Positions 1-12,161 of a stretch of DNA of 64,000 nucleotides are shown here, piece by piece. The notes under the pieces were generated by a model. That model searched no databases. It was not told the DNA's origin and worked only from the letters and a program-made list of their open reading frames with translations. Positions within the stretch are counted from its first letter, which is position 1, and every line of letters starts with the position of its first letter. This stretch comes from Clitopilus passeckerianus (lineage: Eukaryota > Basidiomycota > Agaricomycetes > Agaricales > Entolomataceae): positions 186,001 to 250,000 of the forward strand of contig CALYLX010000112.1 of the NCBI GenBank assembly GCA_944990035.1, written 5' to 3'. A program made the position numbers and the translations under genes.

Positions 1-660
1 ATACAGAAGGTTGACCGAAGCATGATAGGGACCTGCAGACCGTGGTGTGAACACTGACACCTAGAGAGTCGGTAGGAATAGTTACCTTGCCTATCCACAC
101 TTTTGTTGAATCCTCATTTCCACCGTCGTGTTCGGCTTCCCAGACCATCTCCCCAGGAGGGCCATCAGCAGCCTCACGACCAATCAACACCCTCTTCTTC
201 ATCTCAATATACAATGGCGCCGAATATGTCAAATTTCTGAGACGAGCTTCTTGCGGGAAAACGGGCACAACGGAGCCATCTGCTTCGGTGACTGTTGGTC
301 GCGAAAGGTAGATTTGCCCGAATTTGATTTCGTATCGTCGCGTCATATCTTTATCGTGACCCGAGTGCTGGTCTGCCTGGTCAAGAATAAGGTCTGAATT
401 TTCGTCAACGAGTTCTTGCATGGTGTTTTGCACAAATTCGTCGAAGGAGTCAAGTTGCTGCCTAACAAGACCCTTTTGGTTAAAAAAGCTAGAAATAACC
501 GTCCAGCAGTCTTCTTGGGTTATCTCCTCGTATTCACCCTCATCTTCGTCCATGCCATAGTTATTCTCATCGTATGCGTAAGGATCCTGAGATGCGTCGT
601 ATTCTGCAGAAGGTCAGTGAACGTTTTCACACCCATTGAATCCAAGTCACCTTGACTCAT
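1..660 (-). CDS. rpb2: RNA polymerase II second-largest subunit RPB2, N-terminal part (runs off the left edge)
   Basis: RPB2 forms the wall, protrusion and much of the active-site cleft of nuclear RNA polymerase II. Only the first ~190 codons are in the window. The start is ATG at 660, followed by a 10-nt first exon and a 47-nt intron (650-604). An acidic leader then runs into EEITQEDCWTVISSFF, the conserved opening of the RPB2 protrusion, and continues through LDSFDEFVQNTMQEL, RRYEIKFGQIYLSRP and EARLRNLTYSAPLY, all hallmark RPB2 blocks. A second intron (85-33) separates VWIGK from VPIMLRS, also conserved. The remaining ~1,000 codons lie left of the window. Identification is firm; exon borders are by eye. 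Confidence 0.95.
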
Positions 661-884
661 GCTCTATATAAATGTGTATTAATGGGGTCAAAGCGATGCG
701 CAAAGCCGTGAAGACGTTGAATCGCTAATTGACGATGGAAGTGAGAGCACAACCTCTGCTAGACGTTGCAAGCGGCAGACAAGAATTACCAAGCGACATG
801 TATTTGGCCCTATTGTGATCCAAGTCTATAGGTAAATTAGCCTTCCAAATAGTTAACACAGCCACACCAATTTCTTTTGTGAAC

Positions 885-2028
885 TCATAATTTGGCTGCT
901 AGTAACTGGTCCATGAGCCTTTGAGCACTACCCGCGTAGCTCCCCTGCAAGCTTTTCTTCAGAGGATATTCATGTTTTCGAAGAGAGGCTTTGCTTACCC
1001 CGAAAATCGCTGTGTGATTCAAGTGATGATACAGCTCATACAATTGAGCTCTTTGCGGATACTGGGTTGCCGGTTCACTCTTTGGTAGCACCTCGTGGTA
1101 TGTGGTGAAGAAGGAGCTTGGAAATCCACCAAACATTCTCGCAATACCTAGGCTGATAACGATGTTAGGAAACTTCATATTGCCATTTATTGGAAACCCA
1201 CTCTGCCTCGTTGTGCCCGAAATATGATGACGGATCGAATATAAACGGATTGCCGTCCGTATCCACACCGACGTTTCCAGACTATAATTTTCAGCAGGAC
1301 ATCTTATTGTTCCGCACTTTCAATAACACTCAAAGCGACTTACCCAAAGGTCACCATGCAAGATGACAGGCTTGACATCCAGGGGGCCTAGGCACCATTC
1401 GGGACGCGTCAACTTCGATAGTCTCTCATAGAATAGCCTTACCTAGAAGTTTTGGTATAACACTATGAAAAAGTAGTGAGTCCGATGTGTATAAAGAATG
1501 GCGGGCCGCTTACTCTACCCTTAGCCTCTGTCCAGTCTCGCAAAGGTAATTATATGAAGGCCCTCTCTTTCCTATGACTTCCAGAAGGTTACCAATCAGA
1601 GCATCATAGCACTCCTCCCAGGTATTATACCAGCCATTCGGCTGTCTAGTCGATCCACAGAAAGTGGGTACATGAAATCCAAACTTTCCGTTTGGGCTCG
1701 TGTATTGGTGAACTTCGTTTGCAAGCCGTTTTGCTAGCTGCTTCCCGGCGCTACTACCAAGGCCGCCCAAATCCTTATACTCGGAAATGAAGTAAGGGAA
1801 TTTATGATCATCGATCCCGGAAGCTAGGACTTTCGGTGTCAACCCAGGTGCTGCTTCAGACAACACTTTTAACGACTCTGTTTCGGCGATGTACTGGTCC
1901 TTCTCTGACGCCGAGCCTGATTTTGCGTAGTACACTCTTCCAGAGGATGATCTAACTTTTGGCGAGCCGGAGAACTCAGCGTCAGGCTCGAGTTCCTTGA
2001 GCTGGGCCATGAGACCTTGCGAGATCAT
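885..2028 (-). CDS. Fructosamine/ketosamine-3-kinase family protein
   Basis: FN3K-family kinases phosphorylate the C3 hydroxyl of sugar-derived amines on proteins or free amino acids, destabilising Amadori products (deglycation). The start MISQGLMAQLKELEPDAEF matches the family opening; an in-frame ATG at 2127 lies upstream but gives an unlike leader. The substrate/ATP lobe carries KVRSSSGRVYYAK. After introns come VILHGDLW (the catalytic HGD of the APH-like kinase fold), then FDPSSYFGHNEAD (metal-binding Asp), GIARMFGGFP and the C-terminal YELYHHLNH. At least four short introns are needed; the last (GTAAGC...TTGCAG) removes an in-frame segment just before the final exon. Head to head with an Old Yellow Enzyme gene. 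Substrate cannot be deduced. Confidence 0.9.
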
Positions 2029-2247
2029 GTTGGACGATAAGGATATTGTTACGCTAAGTGAGGTCATAGCACTATAGACCGGTCCCACGGGTGCTATGGA
2101 CCGAGAGAGGACCGCATCAGTAATCAATGTAACCGCGAATTATGCACAGCTGACGAATTCAAGTTATCTTTTTTCTATAAAGCCATGCTTTCAAGATTAT
2201 CCGGGTTCAGATTCTTCTCTCAACGTCGCCACCCCCCTAAAGCAGCT

Positions 2248-3819
2248 ATGCCAGTCCTCGTAAATAGTCCCGTTCCTGGGGCCTACCAATACTTCCCTCT
2301 GAACGAGCCTGAGATCGGTAGGCCACTTCCGTCTGATAAGGTGAATATTAATTCTTTGGCAGGCAATTATCCTTAACCTAATTCGATGGTTCTCTAGGAA
2401 AAAGAGATCCCCACCCTATTCAAACCTTTGACCATTCGGGGCGTTGAGTTTAAGAACAGGATCTTCGTGGTACGTCCGAGTCCTTGCCTACTAATGACTA
2501 CAGTTCGGCTAGATAGATAACATTATGGCTAGTCTCCTATGTGCCAATACAGCTCTGACAACGGTCATGCAACTGACTGGCATTTCGTTCATCTTGGAGT
2601 AAGCCATCATCTCCCAACTTGGACTACACCTACGTAACCTTTGTTCTTGGTATCAGGGCTATGCTACTCGAGGTGTAGGAGCAATCTGCTTGGAAGCTAC
2701 TGCAGTAGTTCCAGAGGGAAGAATATCTCCTGAGGATGCGGTATGTATCTCTGTCACCTATTTGTAGATGCTTCTAAACTTATTGTAGGGCCTATGGACA
2801 GACTCGCAGATTGAGCCCCTCCGCCGAATTGTTGATTTCTGCCATGCTCAAGGCACTAAAATCGGTGTCCAGCTCGCACACGCAGGAAGGAAAGCGTCTA
2901 CTCATGCCCCATGGGTGCAGACGAAGTTTGGACATGGCTTCCCTCACGAAGCCAACGCTGAAGAAAACGGGTGGCCCGGCGGTGGTACAATGCCCTTCCC
3001 CACTCACCGCCGACCATACATTCACTGATCATTATCTAGTATACGCACCAAGTACTGTCCCCTTCGCCGATATTTACCCGAAACCGAAGGAAATGACCGA
3101 GGAGGACATGCAATATGTCGAAGACGCCTTCGTATCAGCAATCGCGCGATGTGAGAAGATTGGCTGTGAGTCAGCACATGATCTGTTGTGTTTTTCAGCT
3201 CAACTAATTCAAAATTACTTGGTTGTCAGTTGACTTCATTGAAATTCACAGTGCGCACGGCTACCTCCTGCACGAATTTGTCTCCCCCCTTTCCAACGTC
3301 CGTACCGATGCCTACGGCGGCCAACCACTTGAAAACCGACTCCGCTTTCCCCTTCGCCTGATCTCTGCCTGCAGAAAAGCTTGGGCGACTAAGCCTCTTT
3401 GCGTCAGAGTCAGTGCTACAGATTGGGCTGAAGGGCCAGAACAGGGAGAAGAGGGTGAATGGAAACAATGGGGCATTGAGCAAAGCAAGATATTTGTGGA
3501 TGAGATGAAGACGTTGGGTGTGGATCTGATCGACTGTAGCTCGGGCGGGAACTGGTATCAGCAGAAGATCACAGTCAAGCCTGGCTATCAGGTTCCTTTC
3601 GCGGAGGAACTCAAAAAGGCTCAGCCTGACATGGTTATCGGGGCAGTGGGTCTAATAACGGATCCCCACCAAGCAGAAGGATACTTAAAGGAAGGCAAAG
3701 CGGATGTAATCTTCATCGCTCGTGAACTCCTTAGGAACCCCCACTGGGCATTGTCAGCCGCTGAGGCGCTCGGCGTCAATGTCAAGGCTGCCAACCAATA
3801 CGAGAGAGCTTGGGCATAA
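2248..3819 (+). CDS. NADH:flavin oxidoreductase / Old Yellow Enzyme, YqjM-like
   Basis: An FMN-dependent TIM-barrel ene-reductase that uses NAD(P)H to reduce activated C=C bonds. Ordered family motifs are visible across several exons: [16 protein letters not shown] (barrel start), [11 protein letters not shown] (the Cys-bearing FMN loop typical of the YqjM class), [31 protein letters not shown] (substrate-binding histidines) and [10 protein letters not shown], with the phosphate-binding GLI and [11 protein letters not shown] near the end. The chosen start [13 protein letters not shown] is the usual fungal beginning; an in-frame ATG at 2185 adds 21 basic, Phe-rich residues that could act as a targeting presequence. 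The donor after NGWPGG joins [12 protein letters not shown]. Physiological substrate unknown. Shares its upstream region with the FN3K-like gene. Confidence 0.92.
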
Positions 3820-3986
3820 GCGTGTCGACGACGTATAGAGTATCTACATATACGTTTTTCCAGATATGGTATAGAGTGCACATTTTGACCGTGGAACCAT
3901 AAACCTCCTAGATACATTGAATGTGGTAGATGAATTACGCATGCTACACTGTCTATCCTGGTCTCTATCGTTTCAAGGCTTCATCT

Positions 3987-6003
3987 TCATTGGATCTTCG
4001 TCTTTCTCTTCTTCCGGTGAGCTGGGCCAATCCGTATTGTGAGGTATACCAGTGGTATCGAGAGCAGGCTGAGACCTGCAAGGAGCACATACGTCCATTC
4101 GACACCAATGGCTCTGATGATGAGGTCGATTACGGACACTAGCAAAGCACTAAGCGAGCATCTGACGAGGTTATTCTGTGAGGTTATAAGATATTAAGAC
4201 ATGATCAAACCGTAACCTGCAAAGACAGAGGTAACTCACGCAGGCAGTAATCGAGGAGCCCTGGCCAGGGTATAGATCGACCATCAATGTTGAAGTAGAG
4301 TTCATAACTGTAATCGAGACGAAGCCCACTACGACAGAAGGCGTTGGCAATATTCTAAACTTGTGAATGAATGTACACTCACATAAAAACTGGAGAACTA
4401 AGGGTGCGGCTATGCTCACTCGTTGCTTGAGGCAGAACCCATAGCCTGCACAACAAACCACGCTCAGCAGAATGTAGAAAGGGAGCAAACGGAGTCGCGC
4501 CTATAATATCATATAAGATTAACCATGAGAGGGGGGGGATTTTGAACTCCATACTATTTCAATAGGGAAGTCGTCAGATTCTTTCCCTTTAGCCAGTTTC
4601 TTGGAGATATTTTTATATTCCCAATCCAGTATCTTCCCATTGATTACCGTCCCTATCGCCATCCCACCTCCAATCGCCAAGAAGCAAAGACCAAGTTCCG
4701 TCTCGTTTAAAGTTGGATATGTCTCGTGGAACAGAGTTGATATCGTCGTGACGAAACCATAATAAACGGCACAGATGATACCGGTGAGGATCAAGAGGAC
4801 GATGATATCAAACTCCAGTAATAAGAGTAGGGGGTTTGGGTTCGGTTTGACCGTTGGTAAGGTATCCAGGTGAGGTTCGCCCTGGTAATGAAGAAGCGGG
4901 ATGACTGGTCTATGCAGGAACGATGGCATGACACTGCCATCTCCAACTCTGGAGCGAAGTGTCTCGGGGAGGAATCTGTAGTCTTTGCATCCACAAAGAG
5001 GCACATCTAGGTAAGAGTTGAATACTCACACAAATAGGATGACGAAGCAAAGTGAAGCCGCAATGGTCAAGAACCAAAAGATAGATCTAGAGCCGTGTTA
5101 ACTTCTCAACCTTACTGAAGCAATTTGCCAGAGAACAAACCTCCATCCCAAGTTATCGGACAATGCTCCTCCGATCGTCGGTGCCACTGCAGGGCCAATC
5201 TAAACCCACATGAGAGTGCCATCCTTATTAAAGGAGAAACACTTACCATGGGTCCAAGAGTGAAAACACCAAAGAAACCACCCCTCTCTTTGGCCACAGA
5301 GATATCCCCAATAACACCGGCACCTAAATGACCCAGGTGCATGAGCTACAAATAAATAAAAACCAATATGATATCACCGACCTATCGCGATAGTGCTCGC
5401 AGACCCCGCGGCTTGCAAACACCTCAACAGCATAAGAAGCCAATATGCATTGGTAGGGGTCAAAGCCAGGCCTACGCATGTCAAGGCGAGGATTAACATG
5501 CACAGACAGTAGGCAATTCGCCTTCCCCAGCGATCGGAGACTGGACCCCAGACCATAGGTGCTAACCCCTGCATGACGATGTATATTGTCACCTTGAGGT
5601 GTTTAGCGAGATATTTTAGAAAGTTAGTCAAAGATGATATACCGTAAGATTGATAAGCTCCGTGGATTTGTGGAAAACCTTCGTAAGAGTCGGGATGGCA
5701 GGGAGGTATATTGACGAGGTCAGAGGACTATGCTTCGCATGAGCCACCTTGAACGATACAAAGCCTTATAGAAGCTCACCTGAATAGCCCTGCAAAAGAA
5801 ATGAATGCGACGATAACCCATTTCTGCCCTTTATTTAGCACAGAATATGGTCTCTCCTCCTTCTCTTCTTGCTTTCCTCCCTGTTCAACGTGATCCGCAT
5901 CACTACTGCTCTGTGCGGAATCTCTTTTCTCGTTCACGTTCGTGTTGTCGTTCACAGGCGTAGTAGATTCATCAGGTTTCGTATGATTGTTGACCATGGT
6001 CAT
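3987..6003 (-). CDS. MFS drug:H+ antiporter (DHA1/QDR-like), copy 1
   Basis: A predicted 12-helix plasma-membrane exporter. The N-terminus is a ~60-residue hydrophilic, Asn/Asp/Glu-rich cytoplasmic tail, then RPYSVLNKGQKWVIVAFISF opens TM1. Loop 2-3 carries the MFS motif GPVSDRWGRR, and TM5 the antiporter-type GAGVIGDI...GPAVAPTIGG. The central loop FLPETLRSRVGDGS matches the signature of fungal QDR/polyamine-type DHA1 carriers. C-terminal helices include GLCFLAIGGGMAIG and a basic tail RKKRKTKIQ. The coding region is split by about ten short introns. A close paralogue with the same exon pattern lies directly upstream on the same strand (6385-8435). The substrate cannot be read from sequence; QDR-type carriers export xenobiotics, polyamines or siderophore-like compounds. 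Confidence 0.9.
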
Positions 6004-6384
6004 TTGAGGTCACCATGGGGGCATGGACGCCATATATAAAAGTTTACCGGGGGTTATAAATAGATCAACAGCAGAAGTTTGTCGGCTATTCTTTGACCAG
6101 CTTCGGCAGCTTTGATGCCGAGCCAAGAGTCAGAAGCGGAGGCAACTTTCAGGACTAGTCTCCAAGCACACTTCAGGACTACTCAGGGAATAGCCTCGTA
6201 TGGTTGATAAAATTAGCAGACAGAAAAAAGTATATCGGAACGAAATTCAGAACTCAACAGCTTAGGAAAACGCAAGGAACTGTTCGAATGCTGTGATTGA
6301 CTAGGTATCTGGTATCTACAATGTATGGGAATATATCTAGATAGGTCATGATGTAGAAGTAAAGCTGGAGTGAATCTAATGCGT
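6004..6384. promoter_or_regulatory. Spacer and promoter of MFS copy 1
   Basis: A 381-bp spacer between the two tandem transporters. Read on the minus strand it holds two AT-rich TATA-like stretches, around 6053-6062 (ttataaatag on plus) and 6031-6040 (catatataaa), 30-60 nt ahead of the ATG at 6003. No other gene is evident; a short minus-strand ORF at the low-coordinate neighbour is a frame shadow of the last exon of copy 2. Confidence 0.35.
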
Positions 6385-8435
6385 TCACTTCTTCCTCTTC
6401 TTCCGACACGCGGGGCCGATCCACATGATCAAGTAAGCCATCGGCAGGGCAAGAAGTGATAGTCCAGCAAGCAGAACATATGTCCATTCCACGCCAATCC
6501 CTCTAATGATCAAATCTATCACAGATACTAGGATGGCGCTGAGGGAACATCGAACAAGGTTATTCTAGAAAACACTTTCAGTGGTGCTAGATTTCCCATA
6601 GCGAGAAAACATACACATGCTGTTACCGAGGACCCTTGGCCAGGAAACAGGTCAACCATCAGTGTCTGGGTGGAGTTTAACACGGCATTGGACACCCAAC
6701 CAACTGAGGAATACGGTCAGAAGATATACAGTTATTAGAACGGGCACCCACCAATTAGTTGCAGAATTAGTGGTGCTGCAAGATTAGTCCTGTGTTTGAG
6801 AGCGAAACCGTAGCCTGCACAACAGGCAGTTAATAGAATAATCCAGTATGGTAATAGCCTGAGTCGAGCCTGTTTTCATGAGTCGTGAGACCAACTTCCA
6901 CAGTCATCAAGCACAAAAGTCACCTTCTCTATCGGAAAATCATCCGAGTCCTTTCCTTTGCCCGTGTTCTCAGACAATTTCCTATACTCCCAATCTAGCA
7001 TCTTGCCATTTACCACCGAACTTATCGCCATACCACCCTCGATTCCCAAGAAACAAAGACCAATCTTGGTCTCGTTCAGATACGGATAGGTTTCGGCGAA
7101 AAGAGATGATATGGTTGTGAGGAAGCCATAGAAGACAGCACAGACGATCCCAGTCAGAAACAGAATGATGACAATGTCGAGATTGAGAAGTAGGCGTAAA
7201 GGGTTTGGATGTGGTTTGACGGTGGGGATAGTATTTAGGCGAGGCTCGCCTTTGTAGTGAATTAATGGAACTATAGGCCTGTGGAAAGGCGAAGGGGGGA
7301 TGCATCCATCTCCGACCCTGGAGCGCAAAGTTTCGGGCAGGAATCTGGAGGAAAAGAGGGGCATTAGCAACATTGAGAGGAATAAAAAAAGTTGTTCACA
7401 CATACAGTAACAGAATAACGAAGCTGCAGGATGCTGCGATTGTCATGAACCAAAATATAGATCTGAAATGTCTCGTGAGCCAATCAAGATAAACCAGATA
7501 TTGGCACCTACCTCCAGCCGAGGTTGTTGGCCAATGCACCACCGATTGTAGGCGCGACGGCAGGACCAATCTGTCATTGTTAAACGAACGGAATCATTCA
7601 AATGCTTGAGAAGCACGGCTTACCAGGGGACCAAGGGTGAAACTTCCGAAGAAGCCTCCTCTTTCCTCAGCTGTGGCCATATCACCAATGACACCAGCAC
7701 CTAGAGATGGTCAGGCAATTTATACCATATATATCAAGGATCTTACCAATTGCAATTGTACTAGCAGAACCTGCAGCCTGCAAGCACCTCAGGAGAAGAA
7801 GTAGCCAGTAGGCATTTGTTGGAGTCAACGCGAGTCCAATGCAGGTTAGTGCCAAGATGAGCATGCAGAGACAGTAAGCAATGCGCCTCCCCCAGCGGTC
7901 AGAAACCGGACCCCAGACCATAGGCGCTAAAGTATATCAATGATTACAGGGAGAAACTTGGGGAGCAGGTAAGCTTCATACCTAAGCCTTGCATGACGAT
8001 ATAGATTGTGACCTTCAAGTTAAACACATGTATTAGCGACTATTCAAATCTTTATCAAGAGTACTTTACCGTCAGATTTATTTGCTCAGTCGATTTATGA
8101 AAAACCTTTGTAAGGGCTGGAATAGCTGGAAGGTACACTGATGATGTCAAGGGACTATATAAAGTTCTAGGTTAACACAATCTTCTCAAACCAGGGTGAA
8201 TTGACAGGTTCTTGCCTGAAGAGACCAGCAAATGAGACAAAAGCAAGAAGGAACCATTTTTGCCTTTCGTGAAGATACTGTACGGTCTATCTTCTTTCTT
8301 GCTCTCTTTAGGGCCCTTCTCGACGTCATTTTCGTTGTCTTCCTCTTTGCCGTCAGAGCGTTCCCACTGCTCTTCATTCATTAACGTGGGTTTGCCAGAC
8401 TGGCCAACTTCTGTGCTATTCTTTGCATCAGTCAT
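6385..8435 (-). CDS. MFS drug:H+ antiporter (DHA1/QDR-like), copy 2, with an apparent frame break
   Basis: Tandem paralogue of the 3987-6003 gene, with near-identical motifs: GPVSDRWGRRIAYCLCMLIL, FLPETLRSRVGDG, GAGVIGDM, GLCFLGIEGGMAI and the basic end RKKRKK. Exon order and lengths parallel copy 1, so the pair arose by local duplication. The divergent parts are the ~60-residue acidic N-terminal tail and the central loop, which could change regulation or substrate range. Oddity: at 8257-8262 the frame of the tail (YSIFTKGK) no longer continues into TM1. The TM1 codons WFLLAFVSFAGLF sit one frame over, as expected if one C (GG to G on the plus strand at 8262) is missing. Without it the protein would end inside TM1. 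The rest is intact and conserved, so an assembly error is more likely than a recent pseudogene. Confidence 0.82.
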
Positions 8436-8723
8436 TCCCAGAGCCCGGGAGTCGAGTGCTCGCCTGGCTGTCTTGAGTCGAAAAGAAGCTCATATTATAG
8501 TTTGGGTGCAAGAATTAAAAATAGGTTTGCTACTGAGAGCGGAGGACCAACCGACTGGGTTTAGTCAAGTAAAGTGATGTAAATTTGATAGGGATCGAAC
8601 CCGCGTTTGTGGCTGGTCTTCCAGTAAGCTAATTACGCGCTTGAAATCGTTCAATTCACTCCGTAAAACTTCGCAATACGAGTACACGGCATTGCGTTCA
8701 AATAGGAAGCCAAAGAGTACATA
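8436..8723. other. Spacer with tRNA-like box sequences, no gene seen
   Basis: This 288-bp spacer separates MFS copy 2 (start 8435) from the 3' end of the NDUFA9-like gene. On the minus strand it contains TAGCTTACTGG and, about 20 nt on, GGTTCGATCCC, which resemble the A and B boxes of a tRNA gene. No acceptor or anticodon stem can be folded, so I do not call a tRNA. Confidence 0.3.
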
Positions 8724-9896
8724 TTACATATAGGTGGGAAGAACGTCGTGGACTGAAGTCAAAGGCCCCGAATATTTTTCAAGCAGATCTTTGAAGAGGA
8801 CATAATCCGAAGGCGGCGAGGGGTTGATAACGCTGTCAACCTTGAGTTGCTTTACCTATGGGAGAAAGGAGATCAGAAGCTTGCAGAAAAATGACACAAG
8901 TGAGTGGTTTTACCTGAGACCTCGTTACCGTAAAAAGATTTGACGGCAGTTTCTCCAGGACAGCACCTTGCAGCATACCGACACCGTACGGAATTGAAAG
9001 GATAGGTCGACTCCGACCATTGTACTTGAGCACAAGCTGCATTAGTTCTTTGAAGGTGAAAGCTGGGCCAAATGGTTAATTCGAAGACCAGACATCCAAG
9101 CAGTCATGAATATACTTTCAGGCCCACCAGCCTCAATAATCTTCCCATTTACCACCTTTCTTATTTCAGCATCGTCCCTCGAGCAGATTTCCACAGCTCG
9201 GGCAAGATCTCCAACAAACACAGGCTGGAACTTTGTCGTGCCTCCGCCAAAGACAGGAAGGAATGGCATCCACTTGGACATCGTGGAGAACCTCTGCCAT
9301 GGCAAATTCAGTGGTATGTCGACTTCAACAGGAGAAAACTCACATTGAAGAAATCGTCGTCCGGGCCAAACACAATGCTGGGCCTCAGAATAGTCACATC
9401 TGGACATATCTTCCTCACCGACTCCTCTGCCATTGCCTTTGTCTTGGCGTACGGAATGTCGCTTTTGGGGTCAACACCGATCGCGCTGAATTGAATCAGC
9501 TTCGCTCCAGCCTCTTTTGCGGCTTTCGCGACGTTCTCTGTTCCCTTCAACTGAATCTCTTCGAAGGCTTTTGGGGACCCATGCATGATACCGACGAGTG
9601 ACACGACGACATCTGCATCTTTGAAGGCGGGTGGTAGAGTCGATGGTTCAGTGATGTCGAGCGAAGCAGGAGGTAAAAGGCGATCTGGGGGAATAGTTGG
9701 CTTGATCTTTTCGTACAGTTTCTTTGGATTTCTCGACGAGAGTTGGACCTGAGGGTGTCCTACCCTTGATGCCGCCACCGCTCTTGCAATGTTCGAGCCT
9801 AAAAATACTTTCAATTAGCCGCTTCAACCCAATTTTGTCCGCTATTTTCAGCGTACCAATGAAACCAGCACCGCAAACAACGACCTTTGTAGGCAT
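8724..9896 (-). CDS. NDUFA9-family (complex I 40-kDa subunit type) NAD(P)-binding protein
   Basis: A short-chain-dehydrogenase-fold protein of the complex I NDUFA9 family, the accessory subunit that binds NADPH at the junction of the arms of mitochondrial complex I. The N-terminal MPTKVVVCGAGFIG gives the Rossmann glycine motif. It is followed by DADVVVSLVGIMHGSP, AGAKLIQFSAIGVDP, the YAKTK segment and TILRPSIVFGPDDDFFN. After introns come FQPVFVGDLARAVE and, beyond a junction reading PETFTFKELMQLVL, the C-terminal LPSNLFTVTRSQ block. Unlike animal NDUFA9 it lacks an obvious long presequence. Tandem on the minus strand, 90 bp beyond the BDP1 stop. A stand-alone NAD(P)-binding reductase is the alternative. 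Confidence 0.82.
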
Positions 9897-9986
9897 TTCA
9901 ACGTTCAGGACTTGTCACACAAACATTTGCTCGGCGGGACTATATGAGTGTTACTCTTCAATTATGACGTAATGGCTATTCTTAGT

Positions 9987-12007
9987 CTACTCAAATTCTG
10001 GATCGAAATGGTCTGCATCGCCAAGAACGACAGCACCGTCGTCCTGTGAGGCTTTCTTCGTCGCACGACCCTTCTTGCGAGAAGACGCTGCTGGAGGTGG
10101 ACTATGTGGTGCGTCGTTGCTACCACTGGTACCTGCTTCATCTCCAACAGGGGCCAGTTGCAGAACTGGCCTGGCCCGAATTTCGGGGACAGGACCAGAG
10201 AAATCCATGCCAGTCATTTTGGATAACGTTTCCATGTCTTGGGGTCCTTGTCAGTAGATATATCTAGGAAGAAGGTGATATGACTTACCGACTGGGGTAC
10301 TATTACGAAGGCAGTAATTTATTCTCTTTGAATTCTTCTTGTCTTCGGCTTTAAACTTGTTCTTGCACGATTTACGGTCTCGTCCAGGCAAGACAAACGC
10401 AATGAGCTCGTAGTTCTCGCCATACTGAGAAAGCGCCTGTATCGTGTGTCAAGTATGGTTGTCGGTCTAGTTGTGAGGCCACCTACGTTGTAGAACATTT
10501 CAGTCTCTTCCGCACTCCATCTCGACCCTCGATACCTCTTTGAATATGTCCCCGAATTAACAAATTTCGTCTGATCCGATTCCACCACATGTGTATAATC
10601 CGTCGTATCCTCTGGTTCTGCGCGATCCACGACCAGTGTTTCTTCGTCAATTATCGTCTCACCATTAGGTCCAATGCGAACTTGTACGTTGAACCTGCTG
10701 GTCTCCAAGTCCTGCGTGTAGTCGAAGCCGTCATTGTTCTCGTTCGTAGCATTTGCAGCGGGAGAATTTCGGTTTGAGCTGCTTGCAGCGCCGGGGGTTG
10801 GGTTTGCAGGCGACTTGTCCGCCGAACCAGGAACAGCAGGGGACGAAGTACTTTTGTCCGGACTCTGACTTGCACTCCCACTTTCCCTCTCGAAATCCTC
10901 CTCCCTCCCATACTTCTTCGCCTCCATCATTGCCTTCATCCTAGCCCTCTTAATTCTATTTTGCGCTTTCCATGCGACATGATTCGATAAGATCTCCACA
11001 GCTTTGCTGCTGACCCTCCCTTGCCCTGTATCTTCGCATAGAGAAGCCATAGTTACGGCCGTTGGATCCAGGTCTTCTCCAGGGTCTGCATTTGGATCAA
11101 AAGGTGGTAAGGAAGACCCCCGAGATCGACGCGAGCGCGGTGTGCTAGAAGCACGTCGTTTTTGCTTTCCGCTTCCTGAGGAGAGCTCATTTTCGTCCTG
11201 CCCATCTTCATCAGTGCCGGGAGCAGGGGTACTCCGTGGCGTGCGTTTGCGCTTCTTGGCGGCTTTGGACGGGGCAGGAGTTTGAGGCGTAGTTGAAGGC
11301 GCAGAAGCCTCCGCTGTGGCAGGGGTCGCGGATATAGGAGCAGCAGTTCGTTCTGGAGATAAACTCGGGGCAGCAAAATGGCTTGTCGGTTTGCGAGTTG
11401 CAGTTTGACTGGATTCAGCAACTTGCGGGGGGTTGAAATTGACAGGACGTGAAGCAGGAATAGATATCGGGGTAGCAGCTGGCTGTGAAGATTTGTCTGA
11501 CTGAGAAGGAGTCGGCTTGGGAATGGGTGTAGGTTTTGCTGATGACCTCAATGTATTGCCCGGTATAATGGTAATCGGGCTGCCTAGCGTCAGCACGACG
11601 TTTGTATGCGTCGCAAGAATAGGTGGACGTGTTTGGGGCGTATTTATCTGTGTTCCAGTGCGTGAACTGACGAGCGATGGTGGTTGGGGCGCCTGGCTTG
11701 AATTACTGCTTATTAGGGGTTCAGCCAGCGGTGGGTGAGTGCTGGAGGCGGGTTTGGAGGCAAGAGTTACAGTGGATGGAGCGGTGCCATCGGGTGTTAC
11801 GGAGGGCGGGGAAATGATTACATGATGTGGATGCGAAGTACCAGCAACGAGGGATGGGATTGCAGGAGATTCAGATACGACAGAAGCTTGTCGAGGTCCT
11901 CTTGATTTCACGACAGGTCGAAATACTGCATTTCCTTTTTCTACATAAACGTGTCAATCCTTGCCAAAGCCTTGGTACAAGCTGTACTCACGAACTCTGC
12001 TCGTCAT
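9987..12007 (-). CDS. bdp1: TFIIIB subunit BDP1 (B'')
   Basis: BDP1 joins TBP and BRF1 on RNA polymerase III promoters and opens the DNA. The first exon is tiny (MTSRV), then QKGNAVFRPVVKSRGPRQ; the TSRV...VF(R/K)P opening is typical of fungal BDP1. A ~300-residue Pro/Ser/Thr-rich disordered region with KKRKRTPR and SGKQKRRAS basic patches follows. The extended SANT domain reads SKRYRGSRWSAEETEMFYN, an intron, then ALSQYGENYELIAFVLPGRD and KSCKNKFKAEDKKNSKRI. That is the defining core, preceded by DYTHVVE...TKFVNSGTYSKR. The C-terminal tail is low-complexity. Head to head with the gene at 12162, only 154 bp between start codons. Confidence 0.93.
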
Positions 12008-12161
12008 TAGGATGAGTTGTAGTATAAAGAACGCTAATAGCACGAGCCGAGTGACTTAAAAAGGTCAAAGGAGCGCGACCGTCCGCTGATAACAAGACTC
12101 GGAAGGTCTTGCACAACAAACGTCAACATCCTCGTCTTCCTTGACTAGCAGTTGCGCCACG

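Noticed and set aside
8580..8660. tRNA gene suggested by TAGCTTACTGG and GGTTCGATCCC on the minus strand
   Set aside because: The A-to-B box spacing is about 14 nt too short and neither the acceptor nor the anticodon stem can pair; no T-run terminator follows.
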